A stretch of DNA of 33,420 nucleotides from Propionibacteriaceae bacterium (lineage in GTDB: Bacteria > Actinomycetota > Actinomycetes > Propionibacteriales > Propionibacteriaceae): the NCBI GenBank assembly GCA_024636075.1, contig JAGXHS010000122.1, positions 1 through 33,420 on the forward strand, in the 5' to 3' direction. The notes beneath the pieces are model-generated. The model was not told the DNA's origin. It saw only the letters and a list, made by a program, of their open reading frames with translations, and did no database searches. Made by a program: the position numbers and the translations under genes. Position 1 is the first letter of the stretch; each line of letters opens with the position of its first letter. This document shows, piece by piece, positions 14,160 through 23,219 of the stretch.

Positions 14160-14647
14160 GCAGCTCGTTGGCAGGCAGTGTCCGTACCGGGGTCGGTGTT
14201 GACGTGCACCGACTTCAAGCGGGGGTGCCGATGCACTGCGCCGGGCTGTTCTTCAGTGACGAGAGTGCCGGGCTGACGGGCCATTCTGATGGTGACGTGG
14301 TCTGCCACGCGGCTTGTGACGCTCTGTTGAGTGCCGCCGGTCTGGGTGACCTCGGCTCCAACTACGGCACCGACGATGAGCAGTTCGCCGGTGCCTCAGG
14401 TGTCAGCTTCCTGGTCGAGACTGCACGTCGAGTGCGTGCAGCAGGCTACCGGATCGGCAACGTCGCGGTTCAGCTGATCGGCAACAGACCCCGGCTCGCC
14501 GCACGACGTGGTGAGGCGGAACGAGTGATGTCACAGGCAGTCGGCGCACCGGTGAGTGTGTCAGCGACGACCACCGACGGGCTGGGTTTGACAGGTCGCG
14601 GCGAGGGCGCAGCCGCCATCGCCAGCGCCCTGGTGATTGCAGCCTGA
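14156..14647 (+). CDS. ispF: 2-C-methyl-D-erythritol 2,4-cyclodiphosphate synthase
   Basis: A 163-residue trimeric enzyme that cyclises CDP-methylerythritol 2-phosphate in isoprenoid synthesis. Zn ligands appear in 'GVGVDVHRL' (D, H) and '[17 protein letters not shown]' (H). '[12 protein letters not shown]', '[13 protein letters not shown]' and '[15 protein letters not shown]' with the CDP-site Thr are canonical. The length is normal. The GTG start overlaps the ispD stop by four bases, so the two are translationally coupled. Its stop abuts that of the convergent zinc peptidase (TGATCA serves both strands). Confidence 0.96.
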   Translation: MSSSLAGSVRTGVGVDVHRLQAGVPMHCAGLFFSDESAGLTGHSDGDVVCHAACDALLSAAGLGDLGSNYGTDDEQFAGASGVSFLVETARRVRAAGYRIGNVAVQLIGNRPRLAARRGEAERVMSQAVGAPVSVSATTTDGLGLTGRGEGAAAIASALVIAA

Positions 14648-15841
14648 TCAGCGAACGGCCTGTTCGTCCGCGGTGAAGGTGTTGCAGGTCACAATCTGCG
14701 GCGAGCTCAGACCTTTGCTCATCCAGCTTTGTCGGTTGGTTCCTTCCCCGTGGTTTCCGACGAAGCCCGGCTCGTTCCGCAGCACGTCATCGCCGAAGGA
14801 GTAGAACAACCGTCCGACCGAGTTCAGATCGGATTGCTGCATGCTGGTCGACTCCGAGACTGCGGAGAGAAACTCGCCAGCGAAACAGTCAGCCTGCATC
14901 TCCAGTCGCCGACTGAGTGTCATTGCATCCTTCTCGCTGGACTGCTGCTCCCATGCGGCGTTGGAGATCAGGATGCCCGTCCGTGCCTGGATGGCATGTC
15001 CGAACTCGTGGGCGATGATGCTCTCGGTGATGAACTGGGTGCCGAGCAGTTCCTGTGGGACCACCGTCGGAAGGTCCTGGGCATAGTAGACCTGTTGATC
15101 TGCTGCGCAGTAGACGGCGTTCCGGTTGGGGAGCTGACCACAGGCGGTGGTGACTGGTCCGTCGTAGACGGTCACGCTGGGCCGCACCGGGGTGAAGCCG
15201 GCAGCCTCCAAAGGAGGTCCCCAGACGCGCATCAGGCATTCGGTCATCTGGTTCATGTGGGTGGTGAGCCGGGTGTTCGACGCGGTGCGCAGGTCCAGTT
15301 CCTGCAGTTCGCAACGCACCGGCGAGTCGACGGTACCGGCGTAGATGGCATTCTCATTCAGCCATTCCCGGGCTTCGGAATAGGTCTGGGGTTGCGGAAG
15401 GGGTGGCGGATTCAGAGCGGCCGGAGGAACCTGGTAGTCCTCGTTCTGGTAGCCGGACGACGGCACATCGCCAGCGGTGGTCGTGGAGTGCTGTGCCATC
15501 GAACTGGCGATGATGATGGCGACGAAACCGATTACGCCCACGGCGAGCAGAGCGAGCAGTGTCAGGCCCAGCGGATTCGACTGTTTCGGCGGCGGAATGC
15601 GCATGCCCGACGGACTCTGGCCCGGCCCCGGGGGCGCCCACGACGGCTGCCAGCCAGCAGTCTGCCATGGTAGCTGCCCGGCCGGGGGCCGCTGCTGCCC
15701 GATGGGCGGTTGACCCCAGGGATTCTGACCGAAGCCACCCGGCCGGGAGCGGTCGGGCGGAGGCACCCCGCGCGTCAGCCGAGGTCTCGCTCCCGGTTGG
15801 CTCCCGGGCTGCGCGTTGGGTCCGTTCCGCGGCTGGCTCAC
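14648..15841 (-). CDS. Neutral zinc metallopeptidase, YpfJ family
   Basis: A 397-residue membrane-anchored protein. Residues 1-90 are a Pro/Gln/Gly-rich cytoplasmic tail, followed by one membrane helix ('LGLTLLALLAVGVIGFVAIII'). After a linker comes the YpfJ/neutral zinc peptidase domain with 'ESIIAHEFGHAIQAR': the HEFGH zinc-binding motif. The third ligand is probably in 'RLEMQADCFAG'. The catalytic part faces outside. Cysteines around 'CELQEL', 'MTECLMRV', 'ACGQLP' and 'YCAADQ' may form disulfides. I chose the second GTG, which lies six bases after TACTCT; the track's GTG two codons earlier would fall inside the promoter-start spacing. Substrate unknown. Confidence 0.85.
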   Translation of the reverse strand: MSQPRNGPNAQPGSQPGARPRLTRGVPPPDRSRPGGFGQNPWGQPPIGQQRPPAGQLPWQTAGWQPSWAPPGPGQSPSGMRIPPPKQSNPLGLTLLALLAVGVIGFVAIIIASSMAQHSTTTAGDVPSSGYQNEDYQVPPAALNPPPLPQPQTYSEAREWLNENAIYAGTVDSPVRCELQELDLRTASNTRLTTHMNQMTECLMRVWGPPLEAAGFTPVRPSVTVYDGPVTTACGQLPNRNAVYCAADQQVYYAQDLPTVVPQELLGTQFITESIIAHEFGHAIQARTGILISNAAWEQQSSEKDAMTLSRRLEMQADCFAGEFLSAVSESTSMQQSDLNSVGRLFYSFGDDVLRNEPGFVGNHGEGTNRQSWMSKGLSSPQIVTCNTFTADEQAVR

Positions 15842-15847
15842 CAGCAC

Positions 15848-15853
15848 AGAGTA
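15848..15853 (-). promoter_or_regulatory. -10 box of the YpfJ-type peptidase gene, leaderless-type spacing
   Basis: On the minus strand TACTCT is followed by six bases and GTG. No Shine-Dalgarno is present before that GTG. Confidence 0.5.
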
Positions 15854-15981
15854 ACCGGCCAGGGCTCACGCACCACAGATCCCAGGTGATGTCAGCGCTA
15901 CACCGACTCGAGGTGGGCCGAACGCGGGTGTGGGATAGTTCTGAGAGCTGAATGTGCTGCCCACCTGCGAGGAGAATCCCC

Positions 15982-17703
15982 GTGAAGAGCCCACTATGCA
16001 CGCTCGTCGGGCGGCTGCTGGCTTTGCTGCTGCTGACGTTGGCGATGGCGGGTCTGCTCGCCCAGCGCGCCCACGCCGAGGGTGAGATCGCCGAGAGCTA
16101 TCAGGTGTCCGGCTCGGTACGAGCCGACGGTACGTTGATGATGACCGAGACGATCACTTTCTCCGACGCCGCTCCCGACACGCTGATTCAGCGAATCGCC
16201 CGCATCGAGGAAGGCATGGACTTCACCCGCTACCGCTTCCAGATCTCCGACGTCGCCGCCACGATTGCCGGCGAGCCAGTCCCGGTGAAGACCTCGCGAG
16301 ACGGTGACCACACGGTGCTGACTCTGAACACGCACGGTGCGGGGTCCCGCCCGATTGCCATCAGCTACTCGGTCGTCGGAGCAGCGCGAGCCACGCCGCA
16401 GGTGGAAGGTCGCCCCGCCAGCACCAGAGTCGTATGGCGGGTGCTGCAAGGCCTGTCCGTGCCGGTGAAGCAGGCGCGAGGCAGCATCGAAATCCCGGGC
16501 ACCATCACTTCGATCGCTTGCCAATCCGGCCCACCAGCTGCACAGACGCCGTGCGCGACCTGGGCCGGTGGCACCCATCAGGCCCCCGACCCACAGTTCA
16601 CCGATCGCGCCCGAGGGGCTGGCGAGTCAATCACTCTCGAGTTCACCGTGCCGTCACAGATGGTCGCCAGCAATCAGGACCTGGTGCAGAGGTGGACGCT
16701 CGGACGGGCGTTCTCGATCGCCCCAGTCCCGTTGCTGGCGGCGCTGATCCTGCTGCTGAGCGGGGGTGCCGCACTGTGGCTGTTGCACCGGACCCTGGGT
16801 CGTGACCACGACCATGCGGGCCGGGTGATTCCGGTCGCGGAGTTCACTCCGGTTGCTGCCGGTGCCGTCTCCTTCACCGTGCTTGAGGACGTGCGCCCCG
16901 GTCACGTCGGAACGGTGGCCGACGAGCGGGTCGATCCGGTGGACATCACGGCCACGCTGCTGGATCTCGCGGTGCGCGGACATCTGCGGATCCACGAACT
17001 GCCCGCCACCGGAGCGCACAAACCGATGGACTGGCGCTTCGAGCGTCTCGATCGCAGCACCGAGGAACTGCGAGCCTACGAGCTCTTGTTGCTCGACGCC
17101 GTGGCGCCGGCCGATGGATCCCAGGTGAAAGTATCGAGCATCGAAACTGCCGTCGCTCCGATCGTGCCCGCTGTGCAGGACAGTCTGTACTCCGATGTGG
17201 TGCAGCAGGGTTGGTACGAACGTCGCCCCGATGACACCCGCAGTATCTGGATCACCCTCGCTGGAGCCGCCGTCGCGCTGGCACTGGTCGGGGCCGGGCT
17301 GTTGGTGGGCCTGACGAACTTCGGACTGTTCGGGCTGGCGCTCATCGTCATTGCCCTCGGTGGGCTGTTCGTCGCTCAGGAGATGCCGCGGCGCACCGCG
17401 AAGGGTGCCGGACTGTTGAACGGTCTGCACTCTCTCGCCGCGCAGCTGGAGACCCAGCCGACCGATTCGCTGTCCAAACAGACCGAGTACGAGGAACTGT
17501 CCAGCGTGTTGCCGTACGCGGTGGTGCTGGGTGGCCGAGATCGGTGGTTGGCCGCGATCGCCGCGGCCGACGACGACCCCGAGGTTCCCGACCCCACGGA
17601 TTTGACCTGGTACCACGCCGACGACGATTGGCATCTGGCCGATCTGCCCGACGCCGTGCGGGCCTTCCTGGTGGCGGTCAGCGGTGAGCTCTACACCCGC
17701 TGA
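15982..17703 (+). CDS. DUF2207-family membrane protein
   Basis: A 573-residue exported membrane protein. A signal peptide ('LLALLLLTLAMAGLL...AHA', cleavage near residue 33) precedes an extracytoplasmic beta-rich DUF2207 domain (about 35-235, 'SYQVSGSVRADGTLMMTETI' start). Then come a membrane helix ('VPLLAALILLLSGGAALWLL'), a cytoplasmic winged-helix-like part ('VDPVDITATLLDLAVRGHL', typical of the family), a hydrophobic hairpin of two helices ('ITLAGAAVALALVGAGLLVG', 'FGLFGLALIVIALGGLFVA') and a C-terminal cytoplasmic domain with 'YAVVLGGRDRW'. The track begins ten codons earlier; GTG 15982 has GAGGAGAA in front. Function of the family is unknown. It is divergent from the peptidase gene, which may be functionally linked. 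Confidence 0.85.
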   Translation: MKSPLCTLVGRLLALLLLTLAMAGLLAQRAHAEGEIAESYQVSGSVRADGTLMMTETITFSDAAPDTLIQRIARIEEGMDFTRYRFQISDVAATIAGEPVPVKTSRDGDHTVLTLNTHGAGSRPIAISYSVVGAARATPQVEGRPASTRVVWRVLQGLSVPVKQARGSIEIPGTITSIACQSGPPAAQTPCATWAGGTHQAPDPQFTDRARGAGESITLEFTVPSQMVASNQDLVQRWTLGRAFSIAPVPLLAALILLLSGGAALWLLHRTLGRDHDHAGRVIPVAEFTPVAAGAVSFTVLEDVRPGHVGTVADERVDPVDITATLLDLAVRGHLRIHELPATGAHKPMDWRFERLDRSTEELRAYELLLLDAVAPADGSQVKVSSIETAVAPIVPAVQDSLYSDVVQQGWYERRPDDTRSIWITLAGAAVALALVGAGLLVGLTNFGLFGLALIVIALGGLFVAQEMPRRTAKGAGLLNGLHSLAAQLETQPTDSLSKQTEYEELSSVLPYAVVLGGRDRWLAAIAAADDDPEVPDPTDLTWYHADDDWHLADLPDAVRAFLVAVSGELYTR

Positions 17704-17704
17704 A

Positions 17705-17720
17705 CTCCCCGGCCGGGGAG
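17705..17720. terminator. Palindromic hairpin between DUF2207 gene and glyA
   Basis: CTCCCCGGCCGGGGAG is a perfect 16-base palindrome filling almost the whole 19-base gap between convergent stop codons. It can fold as a 6-bp stem with a GGCC loop in both transcripts. Without a U-tract it is a probable, not certain, bidirectional terminator. Confidence 0.55.
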
Positions 17721-17722
17721 GC

Positions 17723-19156
17723 TCACAACTCCAGGCCGGGGTAGAGGGGATGCGCGGCCAGTAATTCGGAGCTGGCGCTCTTGGCGCGTTCCGCCACCCC
17801 GGCTGTCAGGGTGTACTTGGCTTTGCTGGGCGTGCCCTGGGACGTGGCGGTGGGTTGGGTGTTGCGCAACACCTCGACGATCAGCTCGGCAACCCGGTCG
17901 AACTCGGCGGCGCCGAATCCGCGGGAGGTCAGTGCGGGAGTTCCCAGCCGAACTCCTGAGGTGTACCAGGCGCCGTTCGGATCCTGTGGCACCGAGTTCC
18001 GGTTGGTCACCACACCCGCGTCCAGCAGGGCGGATTCGGCCTGTCGGCCGGTGATGCCGTACTTCGAGACGTCCAACAACACCAGGTGGTTGTCGGTGCC
18101 ACCAGTGATCAAGTCTGCCCCGCGGGACAGAAACCCTTCGGCCAGGGACTTGGCATTGTCGGCGACGCGCTGCGCATAGTCCCGGAAGGACTGCTGACGT
18201 GCCTCGGCCAGGGCCACGGCCTTGGCTGCCATCACGTGGGCGAGCGGACCACCCAAGACCATCGGACAGCCCCGGTCGACGTCGCTGGCGAATTCCTTGG
18301 TGGCGAGCACCAGACCACCGCGGGGCCCGCGCAGTGACTTATGGGTGGTGGTGGTGACGACGTCGGCGTGCGGCACCGGATCCTCGTCACCGGTGAACAC
18401 CTTGCCGGCCACCAGACCCGCAAAGTGGGCCATGTCGACCATCAGGGTGGCGCCCACCTCGTCGGCGATCTCCCGAACCTTGGCAAAGTTGACCCGACGC
18501 GGATACGCGGAGTAGCCGGCCACGATGATCAACGGCTTGAACTCGCGGGCCTGCGCGGCCAGCGCGTCGTAGTCCAACAGTTGCGTCTCGGGATCGGTGC
18601 CGTAGGAGTTCTGGTGGAACATCTTGCCCGAGATGTTCGGTCGGAAGCCATGCGTCAGGTGTCCGCCGGCGTCCAGACTCATACCGAGCAGCCGTTGGTC
18701 ACCGAAGCGGTGGCGCAGCGTCTCCCAGTCGGTCTCGATGAGTTCGTTGACGTTCTTCGCCCCGAATTCGGCCAGCGCGGGCGTCTCCACCTTGTTCGCC
18801 AGGATCGCCCAGAAGGCGGTCAGATTGGCGTCGATGCCGGAGTGTGGTTGTACGTAAGCGTACTCGGCGCCGAACAGCTCGCGGGCGTGCTCAGCTGCCA
18901 CCGATTCGACCGTGTCCACGTTCTGGCAGCCGGCGTAGAACCGGTGACCGACGGTGCCCTCCGCGTACTTGTCACTGAACCAGGTACCCATGGTGAGCAG
19001 AACCGCGAGAGAAGCATAGTTCTCCGAGGCGATCAGCTTCAATGAGGATCGCTGGTCCGCCAGCTCGGCGCGGGTTGCCTCGGCGATCCGAGGTTCGACG
19101 GCGTCAATGGTGGTCAGGATGGACTGGTAGATCTCACTGGCGGACAGATCTGACAC
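17723..19156 (-). CDS. glyA: Serine hydroxymethyltransferase (long form)
   Basis: A 477-residue PLP enzyme interconverting serine and glycine with tetrahydrofolate, supplying one-carbon units. '[11 protein letters not shown]', '[19 protein letters not shown]' (core '[12 protein letters not shown]'), '[13 protein letters not shown]', '[12 protein letters not shown]', '[12 protein letters not shown]' and the PLP lysine in '[15 protein letters not shown]' are visible. It is longer than E. coli GlyA by about 60 residues because of inserts near '[20 protein letters not shown]' and at the C-terminus ('[10 protein letters not shown]'), as in a long actinobacterial subgroup. I chose the GTG at 19156, which has GAGGAG upstream; the track's start 25 codons earlier lies in the leader. 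Tdh/Kbl in the same window also yield glycine. Confidence 0.93.
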   Translation of the reverse strand: MSDLSASEIYQSILTTIDAVEPRIAEATRAELADQRSSLKLIASENYASLAVLLTMGTWFSDKYAEGTVGHRFYAGCQNVDTVESVAAEHARELFGAEYAYVQPHSGIDANLTAFWAILANKVETPALAEFGAKNVNELIETDWETLRHRFGDQRLLGMSLDAGGHLTHGFRPNISGKMFHQNSYGTDPETQLLDYDALAAQAREFKPLIIVAGYSAYPRRVNFAKVREIADEVGATLMVDMAHFAGLVAGKVFTGDEDPVPHADVVTTTTHKSLRGPRGGLVLATKEFASDVDRGCPMVLGGPLAHVMAAKAVALAEARQQSFRDYAQRVADNAKSLAEGFLSRGADLITGGTDNHLVLLDVSKYGITGRQAESALLDAGVVTNRNSVPQDPNGAWYTSGVRLGTPALTSRGFGAAEFDRVAELIVEVLRNTQPTATSQGTPSKAKYTLTAGVAERAKSASSELLAAHPLYPGLEL

Positions 19157-19191
19157 GAACAGCTCCTCGGCGCTTGGTGGACGTGGCCTCC

Positions 19192-19197
19192 AATCTA
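19192..19197 (-). promoter_or_regulatory. -10 box of glyA
   Basis: TAGATT on the minus strand, 35 bases before the chosen GTG, giving a leader of about 29 bases with GAGGAG. It supports the shorter glyA start. Confidence 0.45.
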
Positions 19198-19252
19198 GCG
19201 GGGCAGCTGCCCCGACGACATCCAGGACCACAGGTGCTGTGCACCGAGAGGA

Positions 19253-20212
19253 TCAGTTTCCGCGGATGCGCGACACTTCGTAGAGTGCCAGTGAGGCTGC
19301 CACGGAGGCATTCAGACTCTCCACCTCGCTGCTGATCGGTATCCGAACCAGTTGATGGCAGTGTTCGCGGACCAGACGAGCCAAACCGTTGCCCTCCGAA
19401 CCGATCACGACGACCAATGGACCGTCGAGACCCATGGCGGCGGTGATGTCCGTCTCGGCCTCGCCAGCCAGCCCGATGATGGTGAAGCCCGCCTTCTCGT
19501 AGTCTTCCAACGCCCGATTCAGGTTCTTCGCCCGAGCCAACGGAACCCGGGCAGCCGCACCGGCAGAGGTCTTCCACGCCACGGCCGTCAAACCGGCTGA
19601 GCGGCGCTCGGGGATGAGCACCCCGTGCGCGCCGAACGCGGCCGCGGAGCGGATGATCGCACCGAGGTTGCGCGGGTCAGTGATCTGGTCCAATGCCACG
19701 ATCAAGGCCTCGGTGTCGGATTCAAGGGCAAGGGTCATCAAGTCCTCGGGGTGGGCGTACTCGTAGGGTGGCAGTTGCAGCGCCACGCCTTGATGCACGG
19801 CTCCGCCAGTCATCCGATCCAACTCCCCGCGGGTTGTCTGCAGCATCGGAATGGAATGCTCCGCGGTGAATTTCAGGATGTCGCGCAGCCGGTCATCACG
19901 TTCGGCGCCCTCGGCGATGTAGGCCGTCTTCACCGGCAATCCGGCGTGCAGTGCCTCGACCACCGGGTTGCGCCCGGACACCCATTCGGGGCCGGCTCCA
20001 CTGCGGGGGGCGGAGCTCGTGGTGTTTCGGGGCGCTCCGCCGCCGCCCTGCGCGCCCGGCTTCTTGGACTTGTAGGCGTTGTGATAGGGACGATCTTCCG
20101 CCTTGGGGGTGGGCCCCTTGCCAGCGAGCGAGCGACGGATCCGGCCTCCGGAACCGGCGGTGCGGCCCTTGCCCTTGGTGGTGGCGCCGCGGCGCTGTGA
20201 ATTTCCTGCCAT
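19253..20212 (-). CDS. rlmB: 23S rRNA 2'-O-methyltransferase RlmB (TrmH family)
   Basis: A 319-residue SPOUT methyltransferase, predicted to methylate G2251 in the 23S rRNA peptidyl-transferase centre. A basic, Gly-rich N-terminal tail of about 75 residues precedes the L30e-like substrate-binding domain ('SGRNPVVEALHAGLPV'). The knotted SAM domain has motif 1 'QITDPRNLGAIIRSAAAFG' (core 'DPRNLGAIIRSA'), motif 2 'VVIGSEGNGLARL' and motif 3 'IPISSEVESLNASVAASLALYE' (core 'SLNASVAAS'). The ATG is immediately next to the cysS stop codon, so the pair is cotranscribed. The ispD-ispF-cysS-rlmB set is a common actinobacterial neighbourhood; here it is broken by genes on both strands. Confidence 0.94.
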   Translation of the reverse strand: MAGNSQRRGATTKGKGRTAGSGGRIRRSLAGKGPTPKAEDRPYHNAYKSKKPGAQGGGGAPRNTTSSAPRSGAGPEWVSGRNPVVEALHAGLPVKTAYIAEGAERDDRLRDILKFTAEHSIPMLQTTRGELDRMTGGAVHQGVALQLPPYEYAHPEDLMTLALESDTEALIVALDQITDPRNLGAIIRSAAAFGAHGVLIPERRSAGLTAVAWKTSAGAAARVPLARAKNLNRALEDYEKAGFTIIGLAGEAETDITAAMGLDGPLVVVIGSEGNGLARLVREHCHQLVRIPISSEVESLNASVAASLALYEVSRIRGN

Positions 20213-21625
20213 CTACTTCTCCAGACTCCAGGTGGCCCCGCTGGGGGTGTCATCAATCTGCAGCCCGGCCGCTGCAAGAGTGTCACGAATAGCGTCAGCC
20301 GTGGACCAGTCCCGCGCCGCGCGAGCAGTTGCTCGCTGTTCCAGCAAACTCCTGACGAGTGAGTCGATCACGGGACTCAGATCGGTGTCGCCGGCTGAAC
20401 GCTGCGACCAGATCGGATCGGCCGGATCGAGGCCCAGCACACCCAGCATCGCCTTCACTGACCGGTAGGCCTCAGCCGATTCGTCGTGCCGACCATCGTT
20501 CAGCGCCGCGTTGCCGTCGCGTAGGTGTTTGTAGAGCACCGCCAGCGCTCCCGGTGTGCCGAGATCGTCGTTCATCGCATCGGCGAAAGCCTGCGGGATC
20601 TGCGTGGTGTCGTCCGTGGTGGCGCCGTCCCTCTCCGCGCGGTTGAGGAAATTGTCGATCCGGGACAGCGATGCGGCCGCTTCGTCCAGCGAGGTGTCGC
20701 TGAACTCGATGCTGGAGCGGTAGTGAGGTGCGACCAGGTAGTAGCGCACTGCACGGGGTGGGTACCGCTGCACGACCTCGCTCACCAGAGCGCCGTTGCC
20801 GAGGGACTTGCTCATCTTCTCGCCGGCCGCGGTGACCCATGCGTTGTGCATCCAGTGGTTGGCGAAGCCTCTACCGGCGGCGCGTGACTGGGCCATTTCG
20901 TTTTCGTGGTGCGGGAAACGCAGATCCAACCCACCACCGTGGATGTCGAAGGTGTCACCGAGATACTTCCCAGCCATCGCGGAGCATTCGATGTGCCAAC
21001 CCGGTCGGCCGCGACCCCACGGAGCGGGCCAGGACGCAGTGCCGGGTTCACCGTCCTTGTGGCCCTTCCACAGTGCGAAGTCGCGGGGGTCGCGCTTGCC
21101 GCGCGGGTCGGCGTCCTCGGCGGGTTCCATGTTGGCGACGGACTGGTTCGACAGTTCGCCGTACTGTGGCCATGACTGCACGTCGAAGTAGACGTCTCCG
21201 GACCCGTCCGGGGCAGGGTAGGCGTGCCCACGCTCGATCAGGGTGCCGATCAGTTCCACCATCTCGGGGATGTGCCCGGTGGCACGTGGTTCGTAGGTGG
21301 GGGGCAGGCATCCGAGCGCAGAGTAGGCCTCGTGGAGTTCGCGTTCGAAGTGGTAGGCGAGGGAGAACCACTCGGTCCCCTGGGCGGCTGACTTGCTGAG
21401 GATCTTGTCGTCGATGTCGGTGACGTTCGCGATCACCGTCACCTCGTAACCGCTCCAGGTCAACCATCGGCGGAGCACGTCGAAGACGACCTCCTTGCGG
21501 ATGTGGCCCAGGTGTGGTGCTGATTGCACGGTCAATCCGCAGTGGTAGATGGACACCTTCCCCGAAACCAGCGGAACGAAGTCATCCAGCTGCCTGGTAG
21601 CACTGTCGTAGAGGCGGAAACTCAC
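20213..21625 (-). CDS. cysS: Cysteinyl-tRNA synthetase
   Basis: A 470-residue class I aminoacyl-tRNA synthetase. The Zn ligand Cys and HIGH-type motif appear as '[16 protein letters not shown]' (HLGH instead of HIGH). '[10 protein letters not shown]', '[10 protein letters not shown]', '[17 protein letters not shown]' (core '[10 protein letters not shown]') and '[10 protein letters not shown]' (KMSKS) are intact, with the anticodon-binding helical domain following. The mycothiol ligase MshC is a paralogue but lacks the C-terminal domain; the length and 'MSKSLGN' fit CysS. GTG at 21625 lies six bases after TAGGCT, so the message is probably leaderless. A 16-bp tandem duplication borders the promoter. 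Confidence 0.95.
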   Translation of the reverse strand: MSFRLYDSATRQLDDFVPLVSGKVSIYHCGLTVQSAPHLGHIRKEVVFDVLRRWLTWSGYEVTVIANVTDIDDKILSKSAAQGTEWFSLAYHFERELHEAYSALGCLPPTYEPRATGHIPEMVELIGTLIERGHAYPAPDGSGDVYFDVQSWPQYGELSNQSVANMEPAEDADPRGKRDPRDFALWKGHKDGEPGTASWPAPWGRGRPGWHIECSAMAGKYLGDTFDIHGGGLDLRFPHHENEMAQSRAAGRGFANHWMHNAWVTAAGEKMSKSLGNGALVSEVVQRYPPRAVRYYLVAPHYRSSIEFSDTSLDEAAASLSRIDNFLNRAERDGATTDDTTQIPQAFADAMNDDLGTPGALAVLYKHLRDGNAALNDGRHDESAEAYRSVKAMLGVLGLDPADPIWSQRSAGDTDLSPVIDSLVRSLLEQRATARAARDWSTADAIRDTLAAAGLQIDDTPSGATWSLEK

Positions 21626-21631
21626 CGGGCA

Positions 21632-21637
21632 AGCCTA
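21632..21637 (-). promoter_or_regulatory. -10 box of cysS, leaderless-type spacing
   Basis: TAGGCT on the minus strand, then six bases (TGCCCG), then GTG. There is no ribosome site. This is the same hexamer and spacing as gpmA. Confidence 0.55.
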
Positions 21638-21638
21638 A

Positions 21639-21670
21639 CCCTGATCGGGGTGGGCCCTGATCGGGGTGGG
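21639..21670. repeat. Perfect 16-bp tandem duplication upstream of cysS
   Basis: CCCTGATCGGGGTGGG is repeated exactly twice head to tail (21639-21654 and 21655-21670), directly upstream of the cysS -10 box and thus over its -35 region. Confidence 0.9.
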
Positions 21671-21697
21671 CATTGTGTCACCTGCTGGTGGCAACGT

Positions 21698-23077
21698 TCA
21701 GCCCTTCTTCCCAGCTCGCAGGGTGTCGATGTCGAATCCGCCGAACGGTGCCGGCAGGTCTTCGTCCTCGACGTCGTCCTCCCACGGGTCGTAGGGCTGC
21801 TCGCCGTTGTCGTCGTCGAATCCCTGCGACGGATCGTAGGGATTGACCGGGCTTTGGCCGAGGTCGGCGGCCGCGACGTCGGCGCTGATGTCCTCATCGG
21901 GAAGATCGATCAGCACGTCCTTGACGTACCCCATGGCGGCTTCGGCGATGGGTACTTCTCGGAATTCGCGTTGCGAGGCGTACCAGCGGTAGTCGAGCAC
22001 CTCGTGGAACACCTGCGCCAGATCGCGTTTGGCGCGCAGTTCCTGGGGGATCAACCGAACCACCGCCTGGAAATTGTCGGTCAGCCACTTGTGCGCCACC
22101 ACAGCTTGGTCGACGTTCCATTGACCGGTGCGGAACCGGTAGGTGTCCAAATCATTGAGCAAGCGGCGGGCCTGGTGTTCCTCTGTGTCCAGTCCGGTCA
22201 GTCTGAGCAGCCGTCTCGAGTGGTGGCCGGCATCGACGACCTTCGGCTGGATGCGGATGGAATTGCCGTCCGGGGAGGTTTCGATGTCCAGTTCGGCAAC
22301 GTCGAAGCCCAGGGCATTGAGTCGTCGCACACGCGATTCAACTCGGTGCAGCTCGTTCCCGGCGAACTCCTCCACGGCCGTCAGCTCCGTCCACAACTCG
22401 CGGTACCGGGCTTCGATGGTCTCGACCAGGGTGAGGGGTTTCAGCGCCTCGTCCAACAGGCCGCCCGCCTCCAGATCGCAGAACTCGCCAAACAGGTTCG
22501 TGCGGGCGATCTGCAACTCGTGCTCGCGCTGCCCGGCAGAGAGCCGATCGTGGAGTTCGCCGGTCTCAGCGTCAACGAGGTAGGCGGCGAACTCGCCGGC
22601 GTCCCGACGGAACAGCACGTTGGACAGCGACACGTCACCCCAGAGGAATCCGAGCAGGTGTATCCGGGCGATCAGCACGACGAGCGCGTCCAGCAGTCGA
22701 AGAACCGTGTCGTGGCGCACGCCGGAGGAGAACAGCGCCCGATAGGGCAGCGAGAACTGCAGGTGCCGGGTGACCAGGATGGGATCCAGGGGCTTCCCGC
22801 TCGGAGTTTCCCTGCCGCTGATCACAGCAATGGGATCCACCGACGGCGTCCCGAGGCGTTGCAGGTCGCTTAGCAGCCGGTACTCGTGCACGGCCAGGTG
22901 TTCGACCACCTCCTTGGCGGCATAGACACTGTCGCCGACCCTGATGAACCGCACCACGTGCCGGGAGATTCCCCGGGGCAGCGCCACCAGGTGCTCGACC
23001 GGCCAGTCCGCCAACGAGACATCCCAAGGCAGTGCCAGCAAGCGGGTGTCCGGCTCGGCGGAGAGGAATCGGGGCAC
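21698..23077 (-). CDS. DUF4032 kinase-like protein
   Basis: A 459-residue cytoplasmic protein typical of Actinobacteria. The N-terminal half resembles a lipopolysaccharide/small-molecule kinase fold: 'VYAAKEVVEHLAVHEYRLL' with the Lys and Glu of a kinase N-lobe, 'ILVTRHLQFSLPYR' hinge-like region, catalytic-loop-like 'GFLWGDVSLSNVLFR', and 'YLVDAETGEL' in the DFG position (DAE). The DUF4032 domain follows, and an acidic C-tail ('EDDVEDEDLPAPFGG') ends it. I chose GTG 23077 over the track start: 'PRFLSAEPD' is the natural N-terminus and CATCAT sits six bases before it, again leaderless-like. Substrate unknown. Confidence 0.75.
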   Translation of the reverse strand: MPRFLSAEPDTRLLALPWDVSLADWPVEHLVALPRGISRHVVRFIRVGDSVYAAKEVVEHLAVHEYRLLSDLQRLGTPSVDPIAVISGRETPSGKPLDPILVTRHLQFSLPYRALFSSGVRHDTVLRLLDALVVLIARIHLLGFLWGDVSLSNVLFRRDAGEFAAYLVDAETGELHDRLSAGQREHELQIARTNLFGEFCDLEAGGLLDEALKPLTLVETIEARYRELWTELTAVEEFAGNELHRVESRVRRLNALGFDVAELDIETSPDGNSIRIQPKVVDAGHHSRRLLRLTGLDTEEHQARRLLNDLDTYRFRTGQWNVDQAVVAHKWLTDNFQAVVRLIPQELRAKRDLAQVFHEVLDYRWYASQREFREVPIAEAAMGYVKDVLIDLPDEDISADVAAADLGQSPVNPYDPSQGFDDDNGEQPYDPWEDDVEDEDLPAPFGGFDIDTLRAGKKG

Positions 23078-23219
23078 CCCCCCATGATGACACGATGCGT
23101 GATCGACCGAAGGTAGATGCAGTGACCCATACGCCCTCCGCAACCACCGCGGTGAGCTGGCCAAGTGCTTGTCACGCTCGGGTGCAACCAGACGCAGGAG
23201 ATTCCGGGAGCGGGGAGAT

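Noticed and set aside
16654-17634. 326-codon minus-strand ORF opposite the DUF2207 gene
   Set aside because: Antisense shadow of a protein with signal peptide and membrane helices; no independent support.
21524-22873. 449-codon plus-strand ORF opposite DUF4032 and cysS
   Set aside because: It spans two convincing minus-strand genes and their promoter; composition is that of an antisense shadow.
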